Program-made: the position numbers and the translations under genes
DNA from: Paenibacillus apiarius
GTDB taxonomy: Bacteria; Bacillota; Bacilli; Paenibacillales; Paenibacillaceae
NCBI RefSeq assembly: GCF_017052585.1
Contig: NZ_JAFFHZ010000001.1
Location: forward strand, 1,918,501 to 1,982,500
Direction: 5' to 3'
Length of the DNA stretch: 64,000 nt
Notes under the pieces: generated by a model
Seen by the model: only the letters and a program-made list of their open reading frames with translations
Database searches by the model: none
Told to the model about the DNA's origin: nothing
Shown: positions 18,415 to 27,684 of the stretch, in pieces
Position numbering within the stretch: position 1 is the first letter of the stretch
Layout: every line of letters begins with the position of its first letter

Positions 18415-18561
18415 TTCCAGCGATCATATGTATGATGCCCTGGCGGCAGATATAGACTTCATTTTATTGAAAAAATGGCCAACCTGCTAAGGTGATATTT
18501 TACAACACTCATTCTATCTTGTAAATTTATTTCTTTTTCACGTTTTCTTCTATCTCACTTG

Positions 18562-19482
18562 CTACTTTATGCCGGAATGCATAAAGCTGTTAATGAATTT
18601 CCGTTGAAAAAGCAGAAACCCGATGAGCAGCGGAGCAACGACGAGCAGAGTCGCGGCACTTACCTCCGCCCACTGCGCGCCCGTCTCGAACGACTGGGCG
18701 AACATGGCCAAGCCTACGGTAAGCGGGCGGTTCTCCACCGAGTTCGTCACGATGAGCGGCCAGAGGAAGTTGTTCCACTGATAGCTCACCGAGACGACGG
18801 CAAAGGAGATATAAACGGGAAGCGATAACGGCACGAAGATGCGCCACAACATACCAAGCCGGGAGCATCCTTCGACCATCGCCGCTTCTTCGAGCTCCAG
18901 CGGCATTTGCTTGAACGTTTGGCGCAGCAGAAAGATTCCGAAGGCCGATGCAAAATAAGGCAGCATAATCCCAAGCTTCGTATCGAGCAGGCCGAATTCT
19001 TTTAATACATGGTAGTTGGAAAAAATGAGCACATCTGCCGGAACCATAATTTGCACCAAAAACAGCATGAACACAACGTCCCGGCCAAAGAAGCGCAGAC
19101 GCGCAAAGGCATAGGCTGCCAACGTCAAGCTAAACAGTTGAAAGGCGAGCACTCCGCCAGCTATCGTCAACGTGTTCATATAATATTGGGCGAACGGCGC
19201 CCCTTCCCATACACGGGCAAAATGTTCGAAAGTCCATTGCCACGTCAAGAACGAATTCATCCCTGCATCTTTCGGGCGGAACGCGGTCCAGATGACCCAG
19301 ACGAACGGAATGAGCCAGACGACGCCGACAGCCAGCATAACCAAATGCCATAGCCCGCGTGCGGCGCGTTGCTTCAGACGTCCGATTCGCAGCTCACGGT
19401 CCGTTCGCGCGCCAATCCCGGAATGACGATCCAGGCTGAATTTGACCGCATCCGCTCTGTCCAATTCATCCAATTTCCCCAT
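18562..19482 (-). CDS. Carbohydrate ABC transporter permease (UgpE/MalG type)
   Basis: Inner-membrane permease of a sugar-type ABC importer. Six hydrophobic segments are visible, and the EAA loop reads LELEEAAMVEGCSRLGMLWRI near residue 200. The N-terminal roughly 40 residues are polar and charged, longer than usual. It is the last gene of a solute-binding protein, permease, permease operon (20424-21800, 19501-20397, this gene). No ATPase gene is nearby, so a shared MsmX/UgpC-type ATPase elsewhere probably powers it. Confidence 0.92.
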   Translation of the reverse strand: MGKLDELDRADAVKFSLDRHSGIGARTDRELRIGRLKQRAARGLWHLVMLAVGVVWLIPFVWVIWTAFRPKDAGMNSFLTWQWTFEHFARVWEGAPFAQYYMNTLTIAGGVLAFQLFSLTLAAYAFARLRFFGRDVVFMLFLVQIMVPADVLIFSNYHVLKEFGLLDTKLGIMLPYFASAFGIFLLRQTFKQMPLELEEAAMVEGCSRLGMLWRIFVPLSLPVYISFAVVSVSYQWNNFLWPLIVTNSVENRPLTVGLAMFAQSFETGAQWAEVSAATLLVVAPLLIGFLLFQRKFINSFMHSGIK

Positions 19483-19500
19483 AAAGCCTTGGAGCCCCCT

Positions 19501-20397
19501 CTATTGATAATGAATTTTGCGATCCCACCCGAAAAATTGCAGGGAAGACAAAATAAGCAACACCGCAATCATAACGACCGTCATCGCAGCCGCCATTCCT
19601 TGGTCGTAGAAGCTGAAGGCCGTGTCGTAAATATGATAAAGCAGAAGATTGCTTGCATTATCCGGCCCGCCTTTTGTCATTATCCACAAGTGGTCGACCA
19701 GCTTGAAAGCATTCGTTAACGCGACGACCGCCACAAACAGGGTAGTCGGCATCGTCAACGGTATCGTGATTCGCGTAGTCACCTTCCATGCGCCAACGCC
19801 ATCCATGGAAGCGGACTCATACAAATCCTTCGGGATGTTCTGAAGGCCCGCCAAATAAAAAATCATGAAATAGCCGGCTTCCTTCCAAATCATCATCACG
19901 ATCATAGCTCCCATTACCGTATCCGGATGACCAAGCAGATTCATATCCGCACGCCCTACCCATTGCGCCAACTGCGCCAACAGCCCGTACTGCGGGGTAT
20001 AAATGAACAACCAAATGTTCGCCACCGCTATCATCGGTACCATATTCGGATAGAAGAAGGCAACGCGGGAGAAAGTCCTGCCCGCCAGCGCTTTGTCCGC
20101 AAAGAGCGCCATCAGAAACGCCAAGATCATGGACGTCGGCACCGTGCCGACAGCAAACCATATGTTGTTGCTGAACACCTTCTGGAACACCGGGTCGGAA
20201 AATAGGAACGCATAATTGTCCGCTCCGTTAAAAACCGGCTCCGGCACGGCCAAGTCCGCTTGAAACAGACTGAGCCATGCCGTCTTCAGCATCGGGTAAT
20301 ACGTGAACAAAATTAGAAATAACAAGGATGGCAGCAGCAAGGCCCAAGCGAGTCCGTTGCGCGCAAGCCGTTCTTTCCACGTGGCGCTCATCCGCAT
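19501..20397 (-). CDS. Carbohydrate ABC transporter permease (UgpA/MalF type)
   Basis: Partner permease of the system, 298 residues with six membrane segments. The EAA loop is IPKDLYESASMDGVGAWKVT near residue 210. A strong AAGGAGG precedes the ATG. It lies 18 nt from the downstream permease gene and 26 nt from the upstream binding protein, so the three genes form one operon. Confidence 0.92.
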   Translation of the reverse strand: MRMSATWKERLARNGLAWALLLPSLLFLILFTYYPMLKTAWLSLFQADLAVPEPVFNGADNYAFLFSDPVFQKVFSNNIWFAVGTVPTSMILAFLMALFADKALAGRTFSRVAFFYPNMVPMIAVANIWLFIYTPQYGLLAQLAQWVGRADMNLLGHPDTVMGAMIVMMIWKEAGYFMIFYLAGLQNIPKDLYESASMDGVGAWKVTTRITIPLTMPTTLFVAVVALTNAFKLVDHLWIMTKGGPDNASNLLLYHIYDTAFSFYDQGMAAAMTVVMIAVLLILSSLQFFGWDRKIHYQ

Positions 20398-20423
20398 CTA
20401 GTCCTCCTTGTGTGGACACATTG

Positions 20424-21800
20424 TTATTTGTTGAACGGCTTGAGCGCACGCTCCGCTTCTTCTTGCGCCTTCTTCAATGCGGTCGCGGCGTCGGTCGTTC
20501 CGGTCAGGACGGCCTGAACTTGATCGGTCAGCGCTTTGGACACTTTGCCATTGTTATGTGTGGACAATTCCGCATATGCATGTTCCAACTGGTCGCGCGC
20601 GACGATCGATTGCGGAAAATCTGCCGCATAGGTTTTCATGACGTCCGTATCATAAGCCGATTTCCGGACCGCTACGTACCCCGTATCTATGCTCCATTGC
20701 GCCGCTTGCTCCGGCTCGGTCATGAACTTGATGAATTCCCATGCCGCCGCTTGCTTCTTCGGCTCAATATCTTTGAATATGTACAAATTTCCGCCGCCTG
20801 TCGGAGAGCCGTACTGCTTGCTCATCGGCAGGAAAGCGACGCCGAAATCGAATTTGGCGTTATTTTTAATATTGGTCAGATTGCCGGTCGTATGAATCAT
20901 CATCGCCGTCTTCTGCTCCAAGAAATCCGTTGGAACGGTGGCCCACTCAATGACACCATCCGGCATGACCTTATGCTTTAGAGACAGGTCCCGCCAGAAT
21001 TGCAGCGCTTCGACATTTTCCGGTGTATTGAAAAATACTTGCTTGCCATCCTGCGTCATTAAGTTGTGCTTCGGATCGGCCATATTTTGTAAAGCGAACT
21101 GCTGGAACATCCAATAGGCAAAGCCGGAGCCGGGAACCTCGATGCCATGGCGCCCGTCTTTCTTGACCTTTGCCGCCACTTCAGCCAGCTCCGTCCACGT
21201 CTTCGGCGGCTGCTCTGGATCCAGCCCGGCTTCCTTGAAGACATCCTTGTTGTAATAAAGCACGATCGTGCTGCGCTGGAACGGAATGCTGTACGTCTTG
21301 CCCTCCACTTGCGAGTTGGCAAGAAATGCCGGATAGAAATCCTGCAGCACGTCTCCGCTTTCCTTGGCCATGAAATCATCGAGCGGAAGTATCGCGTTCG
21401 TATCAAGCATGCTGAACAATTCCGTGGATAACATCACGGCTACATCCGGCGGCTGCTGCGCTTGAATGCCGGCTTGAATCTTCGTCGTCGTGTCCGCGTA
21501 GCTGCCCGTATACACCGGCTTGACCGTAATGTTCGGATGCTTCTCCGTAAATTTTTTCGTCATGTTCTCAATCACTGACGTTAACGGTCCGCCTACGGCA
21601 ATCGGATAGTAGAACGTCAGCTCCATTTTCTCTTCGCCATCGTTCGGCTTATTGTCGCCAGATGGCGCTGTGCCGCTATTTCCTTGCTTTGCTGCCTTAT
21701 CGGCAGCCTGCTCTGCGTTCGGGCTTCCCGACTGTCCGCATCCGACCAGCATCATGAAGCAGAGCAGCAGGAGCAGCGTCCACTTTGCTCGCATTTGCAT
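20424..21800 (-). CDS. Extracellular solute-binding lipoprotein (UgpB-like)
   Basis: The binding protein of the ABC importer, anchored to the membrane by a lipid on Cys21 of the lipobox LVGC. Most of the 458 residues form a family-1 solute-binding fold, with features such as ELTFYYPIAVGGPL near residue 60 and WEFIKFMTEPEQAAQWS near residue 360. The overall pattern, including the GGP after the first strand, resembles glycerol-3-phosphate/UgpB-type binders, so a phosphodiester or sugar-phosphate ligand is possible; this is an inference only. No hydrolase lies in the operon to narrow the substrate. Confidence 0.88.
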   Translation of the reverse strand: MQMRAKWTLLLLLCFMMLVGCGQSGSPNAEQAADKAAKQGNSGTAPSGDNKPNDGEEKMELTFYYPIAVGGPLTSVIENMTKKFTEKHPNITVKPVYTGSYADTTTKIQAGIQAQQPPDVAVMLSTELFSMLDTNAILPLDDFMAKESGDVLQDFYPAFLANSQVEGKTYSIPFQRSTIVLYYNKDVFKEAGLDPEQPPKTWTELAEVAAKVKKDGRHGIEVPGSGFAYWMFQQFALQNMADPKHNLMTQDGKQVFFNTPENVEALQFWRDLSLKHKVMPDGVIEWATVPTDFLEQKTAMMIHTTGNLTNIKNNAKFDFGVAFLPMSKQYGSPTGGGNLYIFKDIEPKKQAAAWEFIKFMTEPEQAAQWSIDTGYVAVRKSAYDTDVMKTYAADFPQSIVARDQLEHAYAELSTHNNGKVSKALTDQVQAVLTGTTDAATALKKAQEEAERALKPFNK

Positions 21801-22159
21801 ATTACGATTCCCCCCTTCTCAAGGTAACGTTCATAATGTAACGGCATGTCATTTACCATCCCCATCTACCATAACTTTCCTCTGGCAAGAGAGTGTTAAG
21901 CTGATATTGAAATTTTGTTAATTCGCTAACAAAACAATCACTCTGACGACAGGGCTCAGACTCTTATTTCCGTTCGCGAATCCGCACGCCCTATATCAAT
22001 ACTCTATTTGCCATACCTTGTCCCACAGAACCATCTCGTTCAACTCCCGCCAATAAAACTATTATTTCAGTTGCTGGACTGTTAGCGCCCGATCTGCAGG
22101 ACATTATAATCTTTGGATCAAAAAATCGAGCCTCCTCCTGGAGACTCGATTCATATAGT
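21801..22159. other. Intergenic region upstream of the Ugp-like operon
   Basis: A 359-nt stretch holding the presumed promoter of the binding-protein operon, the terminator of the ECF operon at 22120-22151, and nothing else I can identify. Confidence 0.5.
22120..22151 (-). terminator. Rho-independent terminator of the ECF operon
   Basis: On the minus strand ATCGAG-T-CTCC / GGAG-G-CTCGAT form the stem around a 4-nt loop (AGGA), followed by six T. It lies 9 nt after the stop codon of the EcfT gene. Confidence 0.85.
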
Positions 22160-22987
22160 TCAATATGGATACCAGAACGTTCCGTATCCCTGTACCCGCC
22201 ATGCTATTGCTGCAATGAGCACGATGACGCTCGTGGCGATGACGATGTAATCCTCGCGGTGCCATACCGTCGCCGAATACCACGTTCGCTTGGAATGCTT
22301 CCCGAAGCCGCGCAAATCCATCGCATTCGAAATCGTTTCGATCCGGTGGAGCGAGGATTGGACAAGCGGAATGGCAATCGAGACGAAATGCTTGAGCCGC
22401 TGGCTCAAAGTCCCTTCGCCTTTGCCAAAGCCCAGCCCGCGTGCTTGCATTGCATTCGAGATGTTGCGGAATTCCGCCTGCATATCTGGAATATAGCGGA
22501 ACGCGATGCTGAATGCGTAAGCCACCTTATACGGAACCCCTACCCGGTTCAAGCTGCTGGCCAAGCGGGTCGGATGCGTCGTATAGATAAACAATACGGT
22601 AATCGGCATAAGCGACATATATTTCATTGATAAGGTTAGCACGTAAACTATCGTTTCAAGCGTAAGCACATTGTATCCCAAATTCAATACGACCGTCGTC
22701 GAGCCCGCCACTTCGCTTCCATAGGCCGGTGTAATGGCAAGGGTGAATAGGGAGTTGAAGATGTTGAATACGATCATGAGCCAGACCAAAAGACGAATTC
22801 GTTTCCATGGCAGCTTGGCGGACAGCAGCATGATGATCCCAATCAGAAAGAGCGGGACAAAAATGCGAATATCCTGAAATAAAAAGACGACCACGGTCCA
22901 GACAGCCAACACGATGAGCTTGGCCGCTCCGTCCATGCGGTGGAACAAGGTGTCACGGTCGATATAGAGCATCCCGGCCTTACTCAT
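22160..22987 (-). CDS. ECF transporter transmembrane (T) component
   Basis: Transmembrane coupling subunit of an energy-coupling-factor importer. The 275-residue protein has about five hydrophobic segments. It carries the two coupling-helix Ala-Arg-Gly motifs of EcfT, here ISNAMQARGLGFGKG near residue 175 and ISNAMDLRGFGKHSKR near residue 223. Its ATG overlaps the ATPase gene by 8 nt. It should interact with the fused ATPase and the S component encoded upstream. Confidence 0.92.
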   Translation of the reverse strand: MSKAGMLYIDRDTLFHRMDGAAKLIVLAVWTVVVFLFQDIRIFVPLFLIGIIMLLSAKLPWKRIRLLVWLMIVFNIFNSLFTLAITPAYGSEVAGSTTVVLNLGYNVLTLETIVYVLTLSMKYMSLMPITVLFIYTTHPTRLASSLNRVGVPYKVAYAFSIAFRYIPDMQAEFRNISNAMQARGLGFGKGEGTLSQRLKHFVSIAIPLVQSSLHRIETISNAMDLRGFGKHSKRTWYSATVWHREDYIVIATSVIVLIAAIAWRVQGYGTFWYPY

Positions 22988-24692
22988 GGTGATTCACCTT
23001 CTTCTCCTGCGCGATAAAATGACGCACGAACGCTTCCGGTGCGGAGACACCTGTAAGCCGCGCCAGAGCGCCCAAGGACGTTTCCTTTAAATTCGCCTGC
23101 GCGATCGCGTCGATATTCGTCAGCACTTGCGCGGTATCGCCTGTGGCAATCCGTTCTCCGTTGCACAGAACCGCGGCACGCTCCGTATATTCAAGCGCCA
23201 AATGCATATCATGCGTAATAAAAAGAAACGACATGCCGCTGTCGGCCAAGTGGGAGATGAAGCTCATGAATTCGGTGTAATGCTTATAGTCTTGTCCCGC
23301 CGTAGGCTCGTCCAAGATCATCAGCTTCGGCTCCATAGCCAGAATGGAGGCAATCGTCACCCGCTTTTTTTGGCCATAGCTGAGCGCAGAGACCGGCCAT
23401 TCCCGATATCCGAACAAGCCGCAGATGCGCAAGGTCTCTTCTACGCGCGTCTTCACTTCATCCTCCGATAAGCCGCGCACACGCAGGCCTAGGGCCACTT
23501 CGTCCCAGATCATGGGCTGCGTAATCATATGGTTCGGATTTTGCATCACATAACCGATATGCTGGCCGCGACGGCGGATAGACCAAGAATTAATCGTCTC
23601 TCCTTGCAGCCGGATGACTCCGGCATTCGGCTTCGCGATGCCGGTCAACAGATGGGACAGCGTCGATTTGCCTGCGCCATTGTTGCCGAGCAGCGCAACG
23701 CGTTCCCCCTTGCCTATCGCAAGGGATACGCCGCGGATAATTTCCCGCTCCCCGTCATAGGAGAAGCGGACATCCTCCATCTCGATGAGCGGAGGAGGAG
23801 AGGAGGATTTCGATGCGGGTTCAGCGCTGTCCGTCCATACCGCGAGCCGTTCCTTAACGGCAGGGCTGGCACTGACGTGTGCCAGGGAGGACGGCTTGTC
23901 CTCCGGCAGCAAGCCGCAGCCGGCATATTTCAATGCAGAGACGTAAAGAGGTTCCCGCAAACCGTGCTCACGCATGATGTTGGAGGATAAAATTTCATCC
24001 GGCGTTCCCACCTTGACGATGCTGCCTTCCGCCATAATGACGACACGGTCGACAGGCTGCTCCAGCACATCCTCGACGCGATGCTCGATAATGATGATGG
24101 TCTTCCCGGTCTGACGGTGGATCTCCTCCATCAGCTCCATCGCATGCTTGCCACTGGCCGGATCCAAATTGGCAAGCGGCTCGTCGAACAGCAAAATATC
24201 CGCCTCCATCGACAGCACGCCCGCCAGCGAGACCCGCTGCTTCTGTCCTCCCGACAACTCATGCGGGCTCTGATCGTGAAGCGGCAGCATGTCGACAATA
24301 TCGAGCGCATGCGTCACCTTCGGCTTCATGTCCGCGGGAGCCATGCAGTCATTCTCAAAAGCAAAAGCAACATCCTCGCCGACGGACAACCCGATGAATT
24401 GGCCATCCTGATCCTGCAGTATCGTGCCGACGCTGCGGCTGATTTCAAAAATGCTGAGGTCAGCCGGCCGTTGCCCCTTAAGGGAGTATTCTCCAGACAT
24501 CGTGCCGCTGTAAGTAAAAGGAATCAGCCCATTGATACAATGGGCCAACGTAGATTTGCCCGAGCCGCTAGGCCCGGCAATGAGTATTTTCTCGCCTGGG
24601 TAAATGTCCAGATTAATCTGTTTCAATGTCGGCTCAGACAAGCTGCGGTATTGAAAGCTAAAATCTCGAAACGAGATAAGCGGTTCCTTCAT
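22980..24692 (-). CDS. ECF transporter ATPase, two fused ABC domains
   Basis: Energises a vitamin- or metabolite-type ECF importer. Two complete ABC domains are joined in one chain of about 570 residues. The first has Walker A AGPSGSGKSTLAHC and signature ELSGGQKQRVSLAG; the second has LLGNNGAGKSTLSHL and ALSYGQKKRVTIAS. A Ser/Pro-rich linker separates them near residue 290. The start MKEPLISFRDF at 24692 is 11 nt after AGGAG; an upstream TTG at 24731 lacks a ribosome binding site. It resembles YkoD in layout. Confidence 0.92.
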   Translation of the reverse strand: MKEPLISFRDFSFQYRSLSEPTLKQINLDIYPGEKILIAGPSGSGKSTLAHCINGLIPFTYSGTMSGEYSLKGQRPADLSIFEISRSVGTILQDQDGQFIGLSVGEDVAFAFENDCMAPADMKPKVTHALDIVDMLPLHDQSPHELSGGQKQRVSLAGVLSMEADILLFDEPLANLDPASGKHAMELMEEIHRQTGKTIIIIEHRVEDVLEQPVDRVVIMAEGSIVKVGTPDEILSSNIMREHGLREPLYVSALKYAGCGLLPEDKPSSLAHVSASPAVKERLAVWTDSAEPASKSSSPPPLIEMEDVRFSYDGEREIIRGVSLAIGKGERVALLGNNGAGKSTLSHLLTGIAKPNAGVIRLQGETINSWSIRRRGQHIGYVMQNPNHMITQPMIWDEVALGLRVRGLSEDEVKTRVEETLRICGLFGYREWPVSALSYGQKKRVTIASILAMEPKLMILDEPTAGQDYKHYTEFMSFISHLADSGMSFLFITHDMHLALEYTERAAVLCNGERIATGDTAQVLTNIDAIAQANLKETSLGALARLTGVSAPEAFVRHFIAQEKKVNHHE

Positions 24693-24732
24693 AGATTCAA
24701 TAGCTCCTGTCATCATGCTGCAATCTAGCAAC

Positions 24733-25296
24733 CTATTTAAGTACGCGCAAATTCGAGTTGCGGCGGTTCAATCTAAGCAATCCAAGCACGGCCGGCACGC
24801 CGAGAATCAGATGTACGGCAATGTTGGCAATGGCGGACGCGTAGAACTGCACCCACATTTTGTCCGGCGCCTCGCCAAACAAATACACGTCAAGTATACT
24901 GGAAAGCCCGTAGCCGACTGCCAAAGCCGCCGATCCGGAAATAGCCAGCGTAACGAGGTTGCCTTTCGTGGAACGGCCTTCATTGACGTTAAAAGAGCTG
25001 CTTGCATATACGAGGCCCATTCCTAAACCGGAGATCGCGGAACCAAGCACCCAAGTCCACCAAATCGTACCGCCGCCCCAAGTCAAATCAGTAATGATAT
25101 GGCCGATAGCTCCGCTTAAAAAGCCAACGACAGGACCAAACAGCGCGCCGAAAATAGTGAGAATGGCAATGGCCGGGCGCAATCCCGTCTGAGGAACCAG
25201 CGGTATCGTAATCGTGCTGAGCAAGCCATACAGCGCAGCTCCAATACCGATAGCGACTACCGTTTTGGTATTAAAGTTGAAAATCGATTGTTTCAT
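24733..25296 (-). CDS. ECF transporter S component, UPF0397-like
   Basis: The substrate-binding membrane subunit. The roughly 187-residue protein has about five hydrophobic segments; the pattern [36 protein letters not shown] and [18 protein letters not shown] is that of the UPF0397 (ECF-ribofla_trS-like) family. The start MKQSIFNFN at 25296 follows GGAAGGG by 9 nt. The ligand of this family is not established, so none is assigned. No riboswitch was recognised upstream, only the inverted repeat at 25375-25417. Confidence 0.82.
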   Translation of the reverse strand: MKQSIFNFNTKTVVAIGIGAALYGLLSTITIPLVPQTGLRPAIAILTIFGALFGPVVGFLSGAIGHIITDLTWGGGTIWWTWVLGSAISGLGMGLVYASSSFNVNEGRSTKGNLVTLAISGSAALAVGYGLSSILDVYLFGEAPDKMWVQFYASAIANIAVHLILGVPAVLGLLRLNRRNSNLRVLK

Positions 25297-25374
25297 CCCG
25301 TTCAACCCTTCCTTTTCACTCATTATAATATTTATCGACGCTCTCCCGTTCGATATCTATATTCACGCTCTAAT

Positions 25375-25417
25375 TATTATGAAATCCGAACGTTTGAATG
25401 TGATTCCGATCATAATA
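25375..25417. repeat. Inverted repeat upstream of the UPF0397 ECF operon
   Basis: TATTATGA and TCATAATA form an 8-bp inverted repeat whose arms are 27 nt apart, about 80 nt before the S-component start. Short TCCGA/TTCCGA sequences lie just inside both arms. It could be an operator or a leader hairpin; no known riboswitch core was recognised. The 25297-25661 gap holds nothing else apart from the fni 3' hairpin. Confidence 0.4.
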
Positions 25418-25599
25418 TAAAGGATTTTCCATAGTATGGGTACAGGTTTTATTTTCCAAACATGATGTTTTCAAGCACATTTTCTAGATATCAAGGCAAT
25501 AAACCGTGAAAAACGTGGATTTTATGAATAAAAGGCGTCGATTTGCGTGAAAAGTTTCCGTTTTTCATGACTATTCCCGGTTGAAATTTATACGAAACA

Positions 25600-25623
25600 G
25601 GCCACAGTTATCAAGCTGCGGCC
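25600..25623 (-). terminator. Hairpin after fni
   Basis: GGCCGCAG ... CTGTGGCC on the minus strand form an 8-bp stem (one G-T pair) with an 8-nt loop, about 40 nt after the fni stop. Only a short T-rich tract (TGTTTCG) follows. Confidence 0.5.
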
Positions 25624-25661
25624 ATTATTAGTATATTCAATTATAACAGGGTGATGTCATA

Positions 25662-26705
25662 TTATACTAGCCGTTCAGTCGTTCGCAACTGCGCAATCGT
25701 TCGCGCCCCGATTCCGAACATCGCGATGCGCAGCTCCGTCTCCACCCGTGCCAGCACATCGTCAACCGCTGTTTCCGAATCGGCCGCCGCGGCAAGCAGA
25801 GAACGTCCGAAGCCGGCTGCGTTCGCCCCCAGAGCGATTGCCTTGGCCGCATCGACGCCGGTGCGGAGCCCGCCGCTGGCTACCACCATGTGGTCAGGCA
25901 ACGCGGCGCGCACCTGCCGCACACTCTCTGCCGTTGGAATGCCCCAATCGGCAAAAGCCTCGGCAGCCTGCCGGCGAACCGGGTCCGGGAGCCGCATCTT
26001 CTCGACTTGACTCCACGAGGTCCCTCCCGCTCCGGCCACGTCGATAAAGGCAACGCCAACGTCGGCCAACTGCTTGGCCGTATCCGCCGCGATGCCCCAG
26101 CCGACTTCCTTCACGCCCACGGGCACTTCCAATGCCCGGCACACTTCCTCGATGCGGCGAAGCAGCCCGGCAAAGTTCAAGTCGCCTTCCGGCTGGAACA
26201 CCTCCTGCAGCGCGTTGAGATGCAAAATAAGCCCGTCCGCCCGCACTAGCTCCACCGCACGGCGGCATTCATCCGGTCCCATGCCCATATTCAATTGGAC
26301 CGCGCCCAAATTGGCGAACAAAGGAATCGTCGGCGCCAGATCGCGCATCTGGAATGTGTCCGCGACGTCTGGATTCTCCACTGCCGCTCTCACTGAGCCG
26401 ACGCCCATTGCCCATCCGCGCGCTTCCGCCACGACGGCCAAACGCCGGTTAATCGATGCCGTATGGGTGCTGCCTCCCGTCATCGAGCTGATCAAGAGCG
26501 GCGTCCGTGCCGGCTTGCCCAACCAAGCGGTAGCAAGATCGATGTCGCGGTAGTCGATGTCCGGAAGCGCTTGATGCACAAAGCGGTATCGTTCCAGTCC
26601 CGTTGTAATGCCAATACCGTTCACCGGCTCCTCCAAACAGATGCGAACATGCTCTGTCTTGCGCTGCCCGGTCAATCCCCCCGGTTCGGGCTGTCGCTCT
26701 TGCAT
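25662..26705 (-). CDS. fni: Isopentenyl-diphosphate delta-isomerase, type 2
   Basis: FMN- and NADPH-dependent enzyme interconverting IPP and DMAPP for isoprenoid synthesis. The family start RKTEHVRICLEEPVNG near residue 15, ISSMTGGSTHTASINRRLA near residue 72 and the flavin-phosphate region ASGGLRTGVDAAKAIALGA near residue 275 are visible. Length 347 is normal. GAGGGGG lies before the ATG. It stands 67 nt downstream of sdaAA on the same strand, but the functions are unrelated. Confidence 0.95.
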   Translation of the reverse strand: MQERQPEPGGLTGQRKTEHVRICLEEPVNGIGITTGLERYRFVHQALPDIDYRDIDLATAWLGKPARTPLLISSMTGGSTHTASINRRLAVVAEARGWAMGVGSVRAAVENPDVADTFQMRDLAPTIPLFANLGAVQLNMGMGPDECRRAVELVRADGLILHLNALQEVFQPEGDLNFAGLLRRIEEVCRALEVPVGVKEVGWGIAADTAKQLADVGVAFIDVAGAGGTSWSQVEKMRLPDPVRRQAAEAFADWGIPTAESVRQVRAALPDHMVVASGGLRTGVDAAKAIALGANAAGFGRSLLAAAADSETAVDDVLARVETELRIAMFGIGARTIAQLRTTERLV

Positions 26706-26722
26706 TTCAGTACCCCCTCAGT

Positions 26723-26750
26723 GCTGGAACCTTAACATTCCGGCTCCAGC
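26723..26750 (-). terminator. Hairpin between sdaAA and fni
   Basis: On the minus strand GCTGGA ... TCCAGC, with an inner CC/GG pair, forms an imperfect stem 22 nt past the sdaAA stop. No T-run follows, so it may only partly separate the two genes. Confidence 0.35.
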
Positions 26751-26772
26751 TATTTTATTTATCTCTTTTCGT

Positions 26773-27654
26773 TTATTGCGTCTGCTGTTCCCCGAATATT
26801 TGCTGCTTCAATCTTTGGCCTGTCGGAGTGGCGGCCAACCCCCCGCGCGCAGTCTCCTTCAGCGTGGTCGGCATCGTCTGTCCGATGCGGAACATCGCCT
26901 CGATGACTTCATCGCACGGAATGACGCTCTCCACGCCGGCAAGCGCCATATCTGCCGCCACCATGGCGATTGCCGCACCCATGGCATTGCGCTTCACGCA
27001 CGGCACCTCTACCAGCCCTGCGACAGGGTCGCACACCAGACCGAGCATATTCTTCAGCGCAATCGCCATTGCATGCGCCGCCTGGCGCGGGCTTCCGCCC
27101 GCCAGCTCGGCAATGGCTGCCGCCGCCATGCCCGCGGCAGATCCCACCTCGGCCTGGCAGCCGCCCGCAGCGCCGCTGATGGAGGCGTTGTTCGCCACGA
27201 CCATGCCGAAGGCTCCCGACGTGAACAGATAGTCCACCATCTGTTCACGTGTCGGCTGCAGCTTCTCCTTGAGCGCGAACAGCGTTCCCGGCACGACGCC
27301 GGCCGATCCTGCGGTCGGCGTTGCGCAGATGAGCCCCATCGCGGCGTTGACTTCATTCGTCGCCACCGCTTTGCTGACCGCATCCATTATTGTTTCGCCG
27401 CTTAACACTTTGCCGGAGACGATATATTGCTGGATCTTGACCGCGTCTCCTCCCGTAAGGCCGGAGTGGGAGCTTACCCCTGCCAGACCGCGCGCGACCG
27501 CCTGCTCCATGACGTCCAGATTGCGGGTCATCAGCTCGATGACCGACTCGCGCGTCGTTTGGCGCACTTCCATTTCCTGCTGTATCATAATGTGCGCGAT
27601 TTTGCACGAACGCTCTTCGGCAAGCGCGACTAATTCAGTTACATTGCGGAACAT
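26773..27654 (-). CDS. sdaAA: L-serine ammonia-lyase, iron-sulfur-dependent, alpha subunit
   Basis: Together with the beta subunit it converts L-serine to pyruvate and ammonia. The cysteine motifs for the 4Fe-4S cluster are visible: CATPTAGSAGVVPG, GCQAEVGSAAGMAAAA and CDPVAGLVEVPCVKRN. The two-subunit form is typical of Bacillota. Length is 293 residues. AAAGGAGG precedes the ATG, 30 nt after the beta-subunit gene ends. Confidence 0.96.
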   Translation of the reverse strand: MFRNVTELVALAEERSCKIAHIMIQQEMEVRQTTRESVIELMTRNLDVMEQAVARGLAGVSSHSGLTGGDAVKIQQYIVSGKVLSGETIMDAVSKAVATNEVNAAMGLICATPTAGSAGVVPGTLFALKEKLQPTREQMVDYLFTSGAFGMVVANNASISGAAGGCQAEVGSAAGMAAAAIAELAGGSPRQAAHAMAIALKNMLGLVCDPVAGLVEVPCVKRNAMGAAIAMVAADMALAGVESVIPCDEVIEAMFRIGQTMPTTLKETARGGLAATPTGQRLKQQIFGEQQTQ

Positions 27655-27684
27655 AACCTTGTCCTCCTTTCCTCGCCGATGTCG

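Noticed and set aside
25297-25599. Riboswitch in the leader of the UPF0397 ECF operon
   Set aside because: I looked for TPP, preQ1, purine, cobalamin and FMN cores and found none; only a simple inverted repeat is present.
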